DNA of 64,000 bases from Salipaludibacillus agaradhaerens (GCF_002019735.1 NZ_KV917378.1:551859-615858), one strand, 5' to 3'. Positions 1-8,907 are shown, counted from the first letter of the stretch. Translations and numbers: made by a program. The notes: generated by a model from the letters alone, not told the origin.

Positions 1-104
1 CCTTTCTATAAGCGATTCCAGTAACGGAAATATCGAGAAATTGATGGGGCCTTGACGTAATCAGATTAAAGTGTCTACCTGCTAGAGGTTGAGGCTGTAT
101 CCTT

Positions 105-139
105 TATAATAAAACATTTAAGAGGAATTTTAGAAGGAG
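105..139 (+). promoter_or_regulatory. Candidate -10 box and ribosome site of the nucleotidyltransferase gene
   Basis: A consensus TATAAT lies at 105-110 and an AGAAGGAG-like ribosome site at about 132-139, seven bases before the ATG at 147. No good -35 hexamer is visible at the right distance, so the promoter may need an activator or may not be real. The ribosome site is convincing and fixes the start. Confidence 0.4.
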
Positions 140-146
140 CATTCAT

Positions 147-1331
147 ATGGGTGATTTAAATAAGAAGCTTTTTTTCTTATGTACTGGCAGAATTGATGCA
201 AAGGAATTTGAAAAATTAGAAGATAAAGCGTTTATTTATAAAAATGCCTTAGAACATAGATTGTTAGATTCTCTACTATCACTCAAACCTATGTTTTTCG
301 ATAATGATACATTGACTTCATTAAAAAGTGAAAAGGCAAATAAGCGCAGAAGTTTTCTAGATATTATGAACAGTTTTAATCAAGCAAACATAAATTATGT
401 ATGTTTGAAGGGTCTGGCAATGAAAAAATATTATCCGTCACATTTAGAAAGGCAAAGCAATGATTATGATTTATTGCTAAAAGATTTTAAAGACTTTTGG
501 AAAGCTCATGACATTTTATTAGAAAAGGGGTATTCATTAGAGAACTATCCTTATGTAGCAAATCAAAAAAAATGTGGAGGGGCGCTTTACCGAAAAATAA
601 CTGACGGTTTAACAGTTGACATTGAAATTAATATCGGAGGATTCCCCTTAAGTGAATGTACGTGGTTAGTTGAACCATTAATATGGTCTACAAAGCAGAT
701 AATAGTAGTTGATGATGAACCTATTTATATACCAAGTGATGAATTTAATATGATTATATTAATCGCTGAAGTGGGGACTAATGGAAAAAAGCGTATACGA
801 GATGCAGTGGATTTTTACTATGTATCACAATGCGAATATGATACACAATTTGTAGATACCTATTTAAAAAAACTAAAATTAAAGAAGGCTGAAAAAGTAT
901 TACTAAACATGCTCTTTCAATTAGAACAAAATGCATTTAAAAATTCTAAGAGAGGGTTAATAAATGAATTATATTACCGTTTTAGAACAGATCTCTATCA
1001 TATTATTCCTACTTATAGGTCCAATCATGTCATATCTAGAATTGTCAATCATTATGTAAGATTAGTTTTAATCACTCTTGTTGAAAAAGATATCCTACTA
1101 AGTCAACTCATTTATTTTAATAAATTTGTTTCTCCATCTCTCTATTTAAGATTAGGTCTTCCTGTTTATTTAATTCAACTAGATATGAACAAGCATGCGT
1201 TTCACTGGCAAACAAAAGGGACAATTTTGATTGTTAAAACGCCTATTGGCACTTTTATGGCGAGTAGTCTGTGTCTAAATAGGGAAGAGGACTTTGAAAT
1301 TGCACACAATATGGCAAACGCCAATAGTTAA
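147..1331 (+). CDS. Nucleotidyltransferase family protein (PF14907-like)
   Basis: 394 residues. The pattern CLKGLA (86-91), then R102 followed by N-D-Y-D (D106, D108), then VDIEI (D158, E160) matches the metal-binding core of the uncharacterised nucleotidyltransferase family PF14907 (NTP_transf_5). The substrate of this family is not established. In Firmicutes its members often sit in peptide natural-product clusters, for example lasso peptides with an HPr-kinase-like enzyme. That is family knowledge; no precursor, cyclase or protease is visible in this window, which begins only 146 bases upstream. The ORF is complete, with a good ribosome site, and the next gene faces it on the other strand. 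Codon use is very AT-rich. The family is fairly sure, the function unknown. Confidence 0.7.
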   Translation: MGDLNKKLFFLCTGRIDAKEFEKLEDKAFIYKNALEHRLLDSLLSLKPMFFDNDTLTSLKSEKANKRRSFLDIMNSFNQANINYVCLKGLAMKKYYPSHLERQSNDYDLLLKDFKDFWKAHDILLEKGYSLENYPYVANQKKCGGALYRKITDGLTVDIEINIGGFPLSECTWLVEPLIWSTKQIIVVDDEPIYIPSDEFNMIILIAEVGTNGKKRIRDAVDFYYVSQCEYDTQFVDTYLKKLKLKKAEKVLLNMLFQLEQNAFKNSKRGLINELYYRFRTDLYHIIPTYRSNHVISRIVNHYVRLVLITLVEKDILLSQLIYFNKFVSPSLYLRLGLPVYLIQLDMNKHAFHWQTKGTILIVKTPIGTFMASSLCLNREEDFEIAHNMANANS

Positions 1332-1550
1332 ACTTGACTGATTCAAATATAGTATAAACATCCAAGGAAATTTAAACGTCATACCTTAAGTAAAAATGCT
1401 ACAAAAATGAGCGATGAGTGTTAGCATATCAATATACAATTGAACAAATGTTATCAGATGACATACACCTTTAAAAAAGGTTAAACTATACATCTCCGAC
1501 GGAGACATCTTCAATCATTAATTATATTTAAAAGTGCTAAAATAAATATA

Positions 1551-1583
1551 AAAAAAGCTGGGATTTTACGCTGTCCCAGCTTT
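1551..1583 (-). terminator. Rho-independent terminator of the acidic membrane protein gene
   Basis: GCTGGGA (1557-1563) pairs with TCCCAGC (1574-1580), extended by AAA/TTT. On the minus strand the stem is followed by a T-run (plus-strand A-run 1551-1556), so it ends transcription of the gene at 1622-3022. The rest of 1332-1550 holds no gene that I can see, only AT-rich DNA. Confidence 0.8.
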
Positions 1584-1621
1584 AGCAATTCTAAAACACC
1601 TCTATAGTGTGCGCTTTTGTA

Positions 1622-3022
1622 TTAATCTTCCGGTAAATAAAGGTCAGAAGTACCTTCGGATACGAATCCAGAAAGTTCATAATCTAGTACCATGTAGTAC
1701 ATGTCTTCTTCAGAAAGTCCTACATCTTCGTGAGTGATCTCTTGATTTTCTATTGCTTCCATGAACTCCAACTCTTCATCTGTTAATTCATAATCGAAGA
1801 AGTCATCTTCATAATAATCTTCCTCATAATATCCATAATCCATATTTTCCATCAAATAAGTTTCAAACACAGATTGTAATTCAAAAGCTATATTTTCCAT
1901 ATCAGCTTCTGTTAATTCCTCACGATCAGCATTGTAGAAAGCAAACTCAGCATCATCACCGTATGAATAAGTAGAAGAAGTATCACCAGTCAAAGAAATG
2001 GAAACGCCATCTTCTGAGAGTGATAATGACATAGTCGATTTACTTTCTACTATTCTATCTTGTTCGATAAGGAAACTTGCTTCAATAGAGAAAGAAAGAT
2101 TGTCTAAATCGTCTTTAGCGTCGCTTAGTTCCTCGATATGTGTCGCCACTTCTTCTTTGTAAAAATCTTCATATACTTCTTTTGCTTCGCTATCTTTTTC
2201 AACTTCTTCCAATCCGTAAATAAAAGCATCAAGTAGAAGATCTTCTCCCACGTTAACAACGATCCACCCGTTTTCTTCTGTTACAACCTCGTCTTCGCTA
2301 TGTTCATTCAAGTAATCGAACATATGCTCTAATATGAAAATGTTAAGCGCTTTTCCATCTTCTTCATTATCATAAAACAAACTTTCATCAAAATCCATTG
2401 GTTCAGTCAGTTTTTTACCAGTAAAACCTTCTTCAATAACAGGGACAACTAAGTTATTAAGTTCATTAGCTAAAAAATCACTCACATCTTCACCGTTTGT
2501 ATACATGGCGAGGGATTCTTCGGCATCTGGAATATTAGGGACGACGTTATAAGCTAATAGATCAATAACTTCAGGTAAAAATGTGGCATAAGGGTCCAAA
2601 TCAATACCCATTTCATTTTCCTCTTCATCAAAATATAAGTGGAAAGGAATTTGTAGGTCGATCTCTTCGCCCTGAACATCACCAGTAATACCGAAAGAGG
2701 TACCAATTTCCATTACTTTATTTTCATTGTCGACAATTACTGAACTTGTACCTTGAATGTTTTGTAACATATCCATGAGTAAATCCATAGATGCTTGATC
2801 TTCATCAGTATAAACGCCTAATAACTCAGGATCAGCATCAATATCGACCGCTAAATTAAAGTCGCTTTCAGTTTGAATAACATCTTCTTCAATCATTTGC
2901 TGTAGTGCACTTGCTAGTTTTGCTTCTGGTGATGATAGAAGAGAATACACTAATATCCCTGCTATTACCACAACGGCTAATGCACCGATTCCTAAACCTA
3001 ACTTAACTTTTTTTTCTTTCAT
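1622..3022 (-). CDS. Acidic membrane-anchored extracytoplasmic protein, unknown family
   Basis: 466 residues. A lysine-rich N-terminus (MKEKKVK) precedes one hydrophobic segment at about 9-29 with no lipobox cysteine and no clear signal peptidase site, so it probably stays anchored with the remainder outside the cell. The outer part is strongly acidic. The last 80 residues are dominated by Asp, Glu and Tyr. Acidic surface domains are common in halophilic and alkaliphilic Bacillaceae. I recognise no catalytic motif. The overall look (anchor, alternating beta-like strands, acidic tail) resembles uncharacterised secreted Bacillus proteins, but I cannot name a family. The gene stands alone, with its own terminator, and the ATG at 3022 is preceded by AAGGGTGG. 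Confidence 0.75.
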   Translation of the reverse strand: MKEKKVKLGLGIGALAVVVIAGILVYSLLSSPEAKLASALQQMIEEDVIQTESDFNLAVDIDADPELLGVYTDEDQASMDLLMDMLQNIQGTSSVIVDNENKVMEIGTSFGITGDVQGEEIDLQIPFHLYFDEEENEMGIDLDPYATFLPEVIDLLAYNVVPNIPDAEESLAMYTNGEDVSDFLANELNNLVVPVIEEGFTGKKLTEPMDFDESLFYDNEEDGKALNIFILEHMFDYLNEHSEDEVVTEENGWIVVNVGEDLLLDAFIYGLEEVEKDSEAKEVYEDFYKEEVATHIEELSDAKDDLDNLSFSIEASFLIEQDRIVESKSTMSLSLSEDGVSISLTGDTSSTYSYGDDAEFAFYNADREELTEADMENIAFELQSVFETYLMENMDYGYYEEDYYEDDFFDYELTDEELEFMEAIENQEITHEDVGLSEEDMYYMVLDYELSGFVSEGTSDLYLPED

Positions 3023-3372
3023 TAGAACTAACCACCCTTAGCTGTAAATTATTTATAAAATCACAGGTATTATTATCGCATAAAAAGACTAGTCATTGAG
3101 ATGCAATTTTAATAGGGACTTTTGACTTATTTAATTTGGCGAATAATGGTATATTAACGGTTTTATTGAGAAGAATTATTGTCAATTAACGGTTTTTTCT
3201 TATTAGGCCTTAAGAATGATGAATTCAAATGATTTATAAAAAAAGTTAAAATGACCCAGTTTTATACAAAAAATATTAAGTGATTTAACAAAATACTTGA
3301 TAAGCTAGTGAGTATAATGTATGATGGCAAATAAATGACCGGATATTAATTTTAGTCAAGAAAGGAATGCGC
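3023..3372. other. Divergent intergenic region with a direct repeat
   Basis: This 350-bp AT-rich stretch separates the minus-strand acidic protein gene from tetR. It contains two exact copies of ATTAACGGTTTT at 3153-3164 and 3185-3196, 32 bp apart, or about three helical turns. A TATAAT at 3313-3318 may be the tetR -10 box. I see no ORF of note. Confidence 0.5.
3336..3358. promoter_or_regulatory. Putative TetR operator, copy 1 (autoregulation)
   Basis: The 23-bp site begins TGACCGGAT and ends TTAGTCA. It shares TGACCGGAT-T-AAT-TT-GTCA with the second site at 4061-4083. It lies between a TATAAT (3313-3318) and the tetR ribosome site, 14 bases before the preferred ATG, where a bound repressor would block transcription. 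It is the less symmetric of the two copies. Confidence 0.6.
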
Positions 3373-3957
3373 ATGGTTAAAAATAAGCGTCAAAAAATAT
3401 TAGATGCGGCTACAGCCACCTTTTCTGAATATGGTTATAAAGGGACGACGATGGATAAAGTAGCAGCAGCAGCCCATATAGGTAAAGGTACAATCTATAC
3501 AGCATTTAAAAATAAAGAAGAATTATTTAATGCTATTTTACAGAATATTATTGAGGATATGGCATATATATGTCATCAGTATATCGATCCCGCCAAAGGC
3601 GTAAAAGAAAATATTAACAATGTATTGTACGAGCTTCTTACCTATCGAAAAAAACATCAATTTTTGCAAAAATTAAGTGAAGAAGTAACTTGGTCAGGTA
3701 CTATACACGCCCATAATGCTCTTAAAAGGGTGGAGAAGGCAATTGTTGAATATTTAAAACAATTATTAATTCATGCACACACACAGAGGAAAATTTATTT
3801 ATCAACACCTGAAATTACGGCATTTTTACTGTATAAACAATATATGACTCTAGTAGTCGAATTTGAAAAAGACTATTATTCATTGTCAAAAGAAGAGATT
3901 ATTCATATTTTTAATAATCATATCCTTTTTTCACTTATTCATAATAAGGAAATCTAG
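3373..3957 (+). CDS. TetR/AcrR family transcriptional regulator
   Basis: 194 residues from the ATG at 3373. An ATG two codons earlier (3367) sits immediately next to the AAAGGA ribosome site and is less likely. Residues 7-55 form the TetR helix-turn-helix: a helix ending FSEYGYKGTTMDKVA, then AHIGKGTIYTAFKNKEELF. The C-terminal ligand domain has no assignable inducer. The next gene encodes a YhgE/Pip membrane protein and carries a near-identical palindrome in front of its start, so this protein is very probably a local repressor of itself and of that gene. This arrangement is common for YhgE-type genes in Bacillaceae. Confidence 0.9.
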   Translation: MVKNKRQKILDAATATFSEYGYKGTTMDKVAAAAHIGKGTIYTAFKNKEELFNAILQNIIEDMAYICHQYIDPAKGVKENINNVLYELLTYRKKHQFLQKLSEEVTWSGTIHAHNALKRVEKAIVEYLKQLLIHAHTQRKIYLSTPEITAFLLYKQYMTLVVEFEKDYYSLSKEEIIHIFNNHILFSLIHNKEI

Positions 3958-4021
3958 TTATTTAAATTATGTGGAGTTATTTAGTATCGCGCTTTAATTA
4001 CTAAAATGAGCGTATGTTGGC

Positions 4022-4046
4022 AAGCTTGGCAACCAGCCAAGTTTTT
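4022..4046 (+). terminator. Terminator between tetR and the YhgE gene
   Basis: AAGCTTGGC and GCCAAGTTT form a stem around the loop AACCA, running into a T-run at 4042-4046. It sits just before the second operator, so the YhgE-type gene must have its own promoter inside or very near the operator. Confidence 0.75.
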
Positions 4047-4060
4047 CTATTTCATTGAAA

Positions 4061-4083
4061 TGACCGGATTTAAATATTGGTCA
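4061..4083. promoter_or_regulatory. Putative TetR operator, copy 2 (before the YhgE gene)
   Basis: A 23-bp imperfect palindrome with TGACC at the left end, GGTCA at the right end and TTTAAA in the middle. It ends 17 bases before the ATG at 4101. The match to the copy before tetR (3336-3358), and the absence of a third copy that I can see, make this a likely binding site for the adjacent TetR protein. Confidence 0.7.
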
Positions 4084-4100
4084 AAATTTGGAGAGGTGAC

Positions 4101-6572
4101 ATGATGGACGGATTAAAGACAGAATTTAATGGTATATTTAAAAATAAAAAATTACTTATCGCACTAATAGGTATATGCCTTATGCCTTTACTTTATGGAG
4201 GTGTCTTAATATGGTCATTTTGGGATCCATATGGTCACATTGAAGAGCTTCCAGTGGCTGTCGTGAATAAAGATCAAGGAGCAGAGATTAATGGAGAGAT
4301 GATTTACGCTGGTAATGATTTTGTTGAAGAATTAAAGAGAACTGAGACTCTTAAATTTAACTTTACGGATGAAGAAACTGCAAGGGCTGGAATGGAAGAG
4401 TTAGAGTATTACTTTTATGTAGAAATTCCTGAAGATTTCTCTGAGAATGTGACGTCCATTATAGAGGACAAACCGATTAAAGCGACGCTATATTATGAAG
4501 TGAACGCCGAGTACAATTATGTATCATCCCAAATTGCTAAAACGGCCCTTACTAATATGGAAACGAGTCTATCAGAAGCACTCACGCTTGCGTATGCTGA
4601 AGTAGGAAATGATACGTTTAGCGATTTTGTTCATGTGATGCTTGATATAGAAGAAGGGGCAGAAAAAGTAGCTAGAGGTAATGAAAATGTTTATACTAAT
4701 ATGTCCTCCTTATCTGATGGGTTGCAAGAACTAGATAATGGAGCCGAGCTATTAACGGCAGGATTGTTAGAGGCTCAAAATGGAACGTCATATTTATATT
4801 CGAGCTTAATGGATGCACGTGAAACGATTACGTCATCTGAAGAGTATGAACAAGCGATCCAAGGACATACTCAATTATTATCTTTAGTACAACAAGCTAA
4901 AAGGACGATGGATTCAAAAGATTTCAAAGAAGCGACGAAAGTCTTAAATGACATAAACACCATTTTATATGAGACCCATCTGTCGTTAGAGAAGTTAAAC
5001 AACTATTCTCAAAGTGTTGAAAAAAATATTAAAGTAGTTTCCGATATGGTTATAGAATTAAATCAGGGTACAGAATCATTGTTGGAAGAATTAGAACAAT
5101 TAGCAGCTAAACTCGATGAGCAAACGTCATTAGAAGAATTAAATATAGATGATGTTGATGAGCAAATTAATGGTGTTCTAAATGAGTTATCAACTTTTGA
5201 AGGGGAAGGTGAGCTGGAAAATCAACTAGCTTCTTTACCGCATATGCTCGATAATCTAGATGAAAATTGGGAAGAAAACGAGTCATTAGTAAGATGGGTA
5301 AACGAGACGGAAGATCTTATGGAAGATCAATCAACATCTCAACAAGAACTCACTGAATATTTAGAAACGTTTCAAGCTAACTTGCCAGACTATGGAGAGA
5401 CAGTTGAAACTAATCTTGCCACAGCCTCCCTTGACATCGTGGATTATATCGACATACTCGAAACATCGCTTGCGACATCTGATGAGATTGAACAAGGAAT
5501 CAAAGAAGATTTGGACTTGCTAAATGAAGCAATGACGGATTTTCAAGAGATGATTGATCATTTTCAAGAAACTGTCCCAGAAGCTATCGATCCTCAACTA
5601 GTAGAAAAATTTGAAGACGATATCTATGAGGCATTGAATAATGCGGAAACAAAATTGATAGGCGTGTCAGACGAGTACAAAACAGCTGTCGGAAAGCTTG
5701 ATGACCTATTTCAAGGTGTCAGAGAGCTAGATGATGGTATGTCAGCGTTATACGAGGGTTCAGGAGAACTGCATGAGGGGATCGAATCAGCCTTGGAAGG
5801 AGCTCTTAAACTCACTGACGGCACGTATGAACTTAAAGAAGGATCAGGAGATCTCTTAGAAGGTATCCATCAACTTGCTTCAGTGATCCATGGCATTAAC
5901 CCGACTCACGCTCATGAATTAATGGTATCTTCGCCTGTAGAAACAGTAGCAAATGATAATAATACGAGTTACTCTTATGGTGAAGGTTTAACACCTTATT
6001 TTCTGTCAATTGGCCTTTATGTGGGAGCACTGACATTATCGATCATTTATCCATTTAGAGAACCGTTAGGGGTTCACACGACTAGTAGCGCTTGGTTTAC
6101 AGGGAAGTTAAGTGTTATTTACAGCATTGGCTTTATTCAGTCATCACTTATCGTTCTTTTTTTGTTGTTAGGTATTGGGCTTGATGTCCAGAACATACCA
6201 GGCTTTGTCTTTTTTACGTACTTTACAAGCTTTGTGTTTATCACTCTCATATTTGGTCTTGTAAGTTTGTTAGATAATCCAGGGCGTTTCATAGCGATTA
6301 TCTTGCTTATTCTTCAATTAGGCGGTTCAGCAGGAACATTTCCTGTAGAACTTCTAGCCTCTCCATTGCAAACGTTACATGGGTGGCTACCAATGACGTA
6401 TAGTGTTCTAGGGTTTCGCTCTATGATATTCATGAATTCGCCACAGCTGCTGTGGTCAAGTGTCCTTTTTTTATTGATAGTACCTGTTGTATTGCTTAGT
6501 GTAACTTTTTATTTTTTCAAACGAAACTATTCATTATATAACACACTGTCCATAGAGGATAAAGCATCGTAA
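4101..6572 (+). CDS. YhgE/Pip domain membrane protein
   Basis: 823 residues from the ATG at 4101 (GGAGAGG at 4090-4096; an ATG at 4104 is also possible; a TTG at 4077 lies inside the operator and is rejected). One membrane segment at 17-40 is followed by the conserved YhgE/Pip N-terminal domain. A long outer region of about 450 residues follows, rich in coiled coil and in repeats of the form L-x-x-G/D-x-x-x-L. A block of about five membrane segments (about 640-820) related to ABC-2 permeases ends the protein. Relatives include the phage infection protein Pip and YueB, a phage SPP1 receptor linked to type VII secretion. No ESX genes are nearby. Its role could be export or envelope maintenance. 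Confidence 0.85.
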   Translation: MMDGLKTEFNGIFKNKKLLIALIGICLMPLLYGGVLIWSFWDPYGHIEELPVAVVNKDQGAEINGEMIYAGNDFVEELKRTETLKFNFTDEETARAGMEELEYYFYVEIPEDFSENVTSIIEDKPIKATLYYEVNAEYNYVSSQIAKTALTNMETSLSEALTLAYAEVGNDTFSDFVHVMLDIEEGAEKVARGNENVYTNMSSLSDGLQELDNGAELLTAGLLEAQNGTSYLYSSLMDARETITSSEEYEQAIQGHTQLLSLVQQAKRTMDSKDFKEATKVLNDINTILYETHLSLEKLNNYSQSVEKNIKVVSDMVIELNQGTESLLEELEQLAAKLDEQTSLEELNIDDVDEQINGVLNELSTFEGEGELENQLASLPHMLDNLDENWEENESLVRWVNETEDLMEDQSTSQQELTEYLETFQANLPDYGETVETNLATASLDIVDYIDILETSLATSDEIEQGIKEDLDLLNEAMTDFQEMIDHFQETVPEAIDPQLVEKFEDDIYEALNNAETKLIGVSDEYKTAVGKLDDLFQGVRELDDGMSALYEGSGELHEGIESALEGALKLTDGTYELKEGSGDLLEGIHQLASVIHGINPTHAHELMVSSPVETVANDNNTSYSYGEGLTPYFLSIGLYVGALTLSIIYPFREPLGVHTTSSAWFTGKLSVIYSIGFIQSSLIVLFLLLGIGLDVQNIPGFVFFTYFTSFVFITLIFGLVSLLDNPGRFIAIILLILQLGGSAGTFPVELLASPLQTLHGWLPMTYSVLGFRSMIFMNSPQLLWSSVLFLLIVPVVLLSVTFYFFKRNYSLYNTLSIEDKAS

Positions 6573-6712
6573 AATTTAGAATCAAGGGATGTAGCCCAAG
6601 AGTTATAATAATTATGAATGTTTAATCATAGTATTTGAATGTTTAAAATCTGTCTCAATAGTGAACATAATAAAGGACAAAACTTTTAACACTTTAACAA
6701 GGAGGGAACAAA
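6573..6712. promoter_or_regulatory. Region before ohr with a direct repeat
   Basis: Two copies of TGAATGTTTAA occur at 6615-6625 and 6636-6646, 21 bp apart (two helical turns). I did not find the inverted box known for OhrR in B. subtilis, so whether this repeat is an operator is open. The ribosome site AAGGAGGG lies shortly before the ATG at 6713. Confidence 0.35.
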
Positions 6713-7135
6713 ATGGCGGATACCATTTTAACAACTAAGGCAACGGCTTCTGGCGGGAGAGAAGGCCATGTAAAATCAGATAACGGGATCATTGATGTAA
6801 ATTTATCAATGCCTAAAGGGAAGGATATACCATCAGACGCATCGAATCCTGAACAATTATTTGCAGCTGGTTATGCTGCTTGCTTTGATGGGGCTCTTAA
6901 TCTGATGGCATCTAAACAGAAAAAAGATATTACGTCTACCATAACAAGTGAAGTTAGCCTTTTAAAAGATACAGAAGATAATGGATTCAAATTAGGTGTT
7001 ACCCTTCATGCGGAAATTAGCGGTGTTTCGCAAAGTGAAGCTGAAGAACTCGTTCATAAGGCTCACGATTTTTGCCCGTATTCAAAAGCAACTAGAGGGA
7101 ATGTGGACGTCGAGCTCGTTGTAAAAACAAATTAA
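6713..7135 (+). CDS. ohr: Organic hydroperoxide resistance protein, Ohr/OsmC family
   Basis: 140 residues, normal for Ohr. The two redox cysteines are in the expected places: C57 (AAGYAACFDGAL) and C121 (DFCPYSKATRGN), with the conserved NPEQLF at 45-50. Ohr reduces organic and lipid hydroperoxides in the cytoplasm using these cysteines and a dihydrolipoyl-type reductant. The C-terminal CPYS-ATRGN block separates Ohr from OsmC proper. No ohrR regulator is next to it. msrA and an MhqO-like dioxygenase follow, giving a small cluster for oxidative and electrophile stress. A strong hairpin ends the transcript. Confidence 0.93.
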   Translation: MADTILTTKATASGGREGHVKSDNGIIDVNLSMPKGKDIPSDASNPEQLFAAGYAACFDGALNLMASKQKKDITSTITSEVSLLKDTEDNGFKLGVTLHAEISGVSQSEAEELVHKAHDFCPYSKATRGNVDVELVVKTN

Positions 7136-7143
7136 TTGTTTAT

Positions 7144-7179
7144 AAAGAATCCGGATCGCATTTCTTATCCGGATTCTTT
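7144..7179 (+). terminator. Terminator of ohr
   Basis: A 13-bp perfect stem, AAAGAATCCGGAT (7144-7156) with ATCCGGATTCTTT (7167-7179), around a 10-base loop. The 3' arm ends in TTT and is followed by C-ATT. Confidence 0.85.
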
Positions 7180-7331
7180 CATTGTGTTTAAATAATCGTC
7201 TTTGATATGAAAAGGATGGGAAAACAAGTATAATTAATAATGAATATGAAAGTTTGGTCTAAAAGAGCTGAAAGTACATAAGAAAACCATCATGAACATA
7301 TTGTCGTCCGATATAAAAGGAGTTGTTAACA

Positions 7332-7859
7332 ATGACAAGAACATATGAGAAAGCCACATTCGCAGGAGGATGCTTTTGGTGCATGGTAAAACCTTTTGAT
7401 GAACAGCCGGGGATCATCAAAGTTACATCTGGGTATACCGGTGGTGATATCGTGAACCCTTCGTATGAACAAGTAAAAACGGGTGAAACAGGGCATTATG
7501 AAGCAGTAGAGATCACATTTGATCCCCAACTTTTTCCGTACGAAAAATTGCTTTCACTATATTGGCCTCAAATTGATCCCACTGATGCAGACGGCCAATT
7601 TTTTGATCGTGGCCCCCAATATAGAACAGCTATTTTTTATCATACGGAAGCACAAAAAAAGCAAGCTGAGAAATCGCGGCTTGAAGTTGTGGAAAGTGGT
7701 CGCTTTTCAAAGCCAATCGTGACAAAAATCTTACAAGCGGCTCCTTTTTATGAAGCGGAAGAAGAACATCAAACATTTTATAAAAAAAATCCTGTGAAAT
7801 ATAAGCAAGAACAAGAAGAATCAGGTCGTAAAGCATTTATAGAGACCAACTGGACGTAG
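7332..7859 (+). CDS. msrA: Peptide methionine-S-sulfoxide reductase MsrA
   Basis: 175 residues from the ATG at 7332, with AAAGGAG at 7316-7322 (an in-frame TTG at 7323 is too close to that site). The family signature GGCFWC is at 12-17, where C14 is the catalytic cysteine attacking methionine-(S)-sulfoxide. The later SGYTGG and HQTFYKKNP blocks complete the family pattern. No fused or adjacent MsrB is visible, unlike the msrA-msrB pair of B. subtilis. It repairs oxidised methionine in the cytoplasm. Confidence 0.95.
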   Translation: MTRTYEKATFAGGCFWCMVKPFDEQPGIIKVTSGYTGGDIVNPSYEQVKTGETGHYEAVEITFDPQLFPYEKLLSLYWPQIDPTDADGQFFDRGPQYRTAIFYHTEAQKKQAEKSRLEVVESGRFSKPIVTKILQAAPFYEAEEEHQTFYKKNPVKYKQEQEESGRKAFIETNWT

Positions 7860-7950
7860 AAAAAAGGATGAAAATAAAAAATGTCTCATCTATATGTTTT
7901 ATGACGCCTTAAATGGTGAAGCTAATCATTTAATGAAAGGAAGATATATC

Positions 7951-8907
7951 ATGAAACCTTTGAAAGGTATCCACCATATTTCAGCCATTACAGCTAATGC
8001 AAAAGAAAATCTTCGTTTTTATACTGAAATTATCGGGATGAGGCTCGTAAAGAAGACAGTCAATCAAGATGACACAAGCATGTATCATTTATTTTATGCA
8101 GATAAACATGGGAATCCAGGAACAGATCTAACATTTTTTGAAATACCGAACGCCGGGAGAACTTACCCAGGAACTCAAAGTATTAGCGAAACATCACTAA
8201 GAGTTGCGAATGATGAAGCTTTAAATTATTGGCTAAAACGACTAGCTAAATACGGTGTTTCACACGATAATGTACAAGAAGTCTTCAATCGGAAAGTACT
8301 AAAGTTTCGTGATTTTGAAGGCCAGCGTCTTCAATTTGTTTCCGATGAAACTAACGAGGGTGTGGCAGGTGGCGAGCCATGGCCTGATAGTCCAGTACCC
8401 GTACATCAGGGAGTTATTGGATTAGGCCCAGTAGAACTAACAGTGCCTCGGCCAGAAAAAACACACCGTGTTTTAACAGAGGTGATGGGGTTTAGAGAGG
8501 TAGGGACCTATGAAAATAATGTTGATAAAAAAATAACTGTTTTTGCTACTGGTGAAGGGGGAACGGGCGCTGAAGTGCATGTGAAAGCTAGCCATAATGC
8601 CCCTAGAGAACGTCCCGGTCGTGGTAGTGTGCATCACGTTGCTTTCCGTGTAGAATCTGAGGAGGAGTTACATAAATGGGTAGACTATATTAGTTCTCTC
8701 GGGATGACGAACTCGGGCTTTGTAGAACGATATTATTTCAAATCATTGTATTTTAGAGAAAGCAATGGGATTCTTTTTGAGCTTGCTACAGACGGCCCGG
8801 GATTTGAAACTGATGAGACATTGGAAAACCTTGGTCAATCCTTAGCCTTACCACCTTATCTTGAAAACAAAAGAGAAGAAATTGAATCAACAATAAAACC
8901 ACTTTAA
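7951..8907 (+). CDS. Ring-cleaving dioxygenase, VOC family (MhqO/MhqA-like)
   Basis: 318 residues from the ATG at 7951 (GAAAGGAAG at 7935-7943; an upstream ATG at 7894 has no ribosome site). Two tandem VOC/glyoxalase modules are seen: one starts KGIHHISAI (H8/H9), the second at about 155 (GLGPVELTV). Metal ligands expected for type I extradiol dioxygenases are present: a first His, H228/H229 (GSVHHVAF) and E277 (GILFELATDGPGF). In B. subtilis the similar MhqA, MhqE and MhqO are induced by quinones and diamide under MhqR. No mhqR or azoreductase gene is adjacent here, so its regulation and true substrate remain inferred. Confidence 0.85.
   Translation: MKPLKGIHHISAITANAKENLRFYTEIIGMRLVKKTVNQDDTSMYHLFYADKHGNPGTDLTFFEIPNAGRTYPGTQSISETSLRVANDEALNYWLKRLAKYGVSHDNVQEVFNRKVLKFRDFEGQRLQFVSDETNEGVAGGEPWPDSPVPVHQGVIGLGPVELTVPRPEKTHRVLTEVMGFREVGTYENNVDKKITVFATGEGGTGAEVHVKASHNAPRERPGRGSVHHVAFRVESEEELHKWVDYISSLGMTNSGFVERYYFKSLYFRESNGILFELATDGPGFETDETLENLGQSLALPPYLENKREEIESTIKPL

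Noticed and set aside
1..55. Possible C-terminal end of an upstream gene (an open frame ending TGA at 53-55)
   Set aside because: Only 18 codons are visible and no family can be read, so it cannot be supported.
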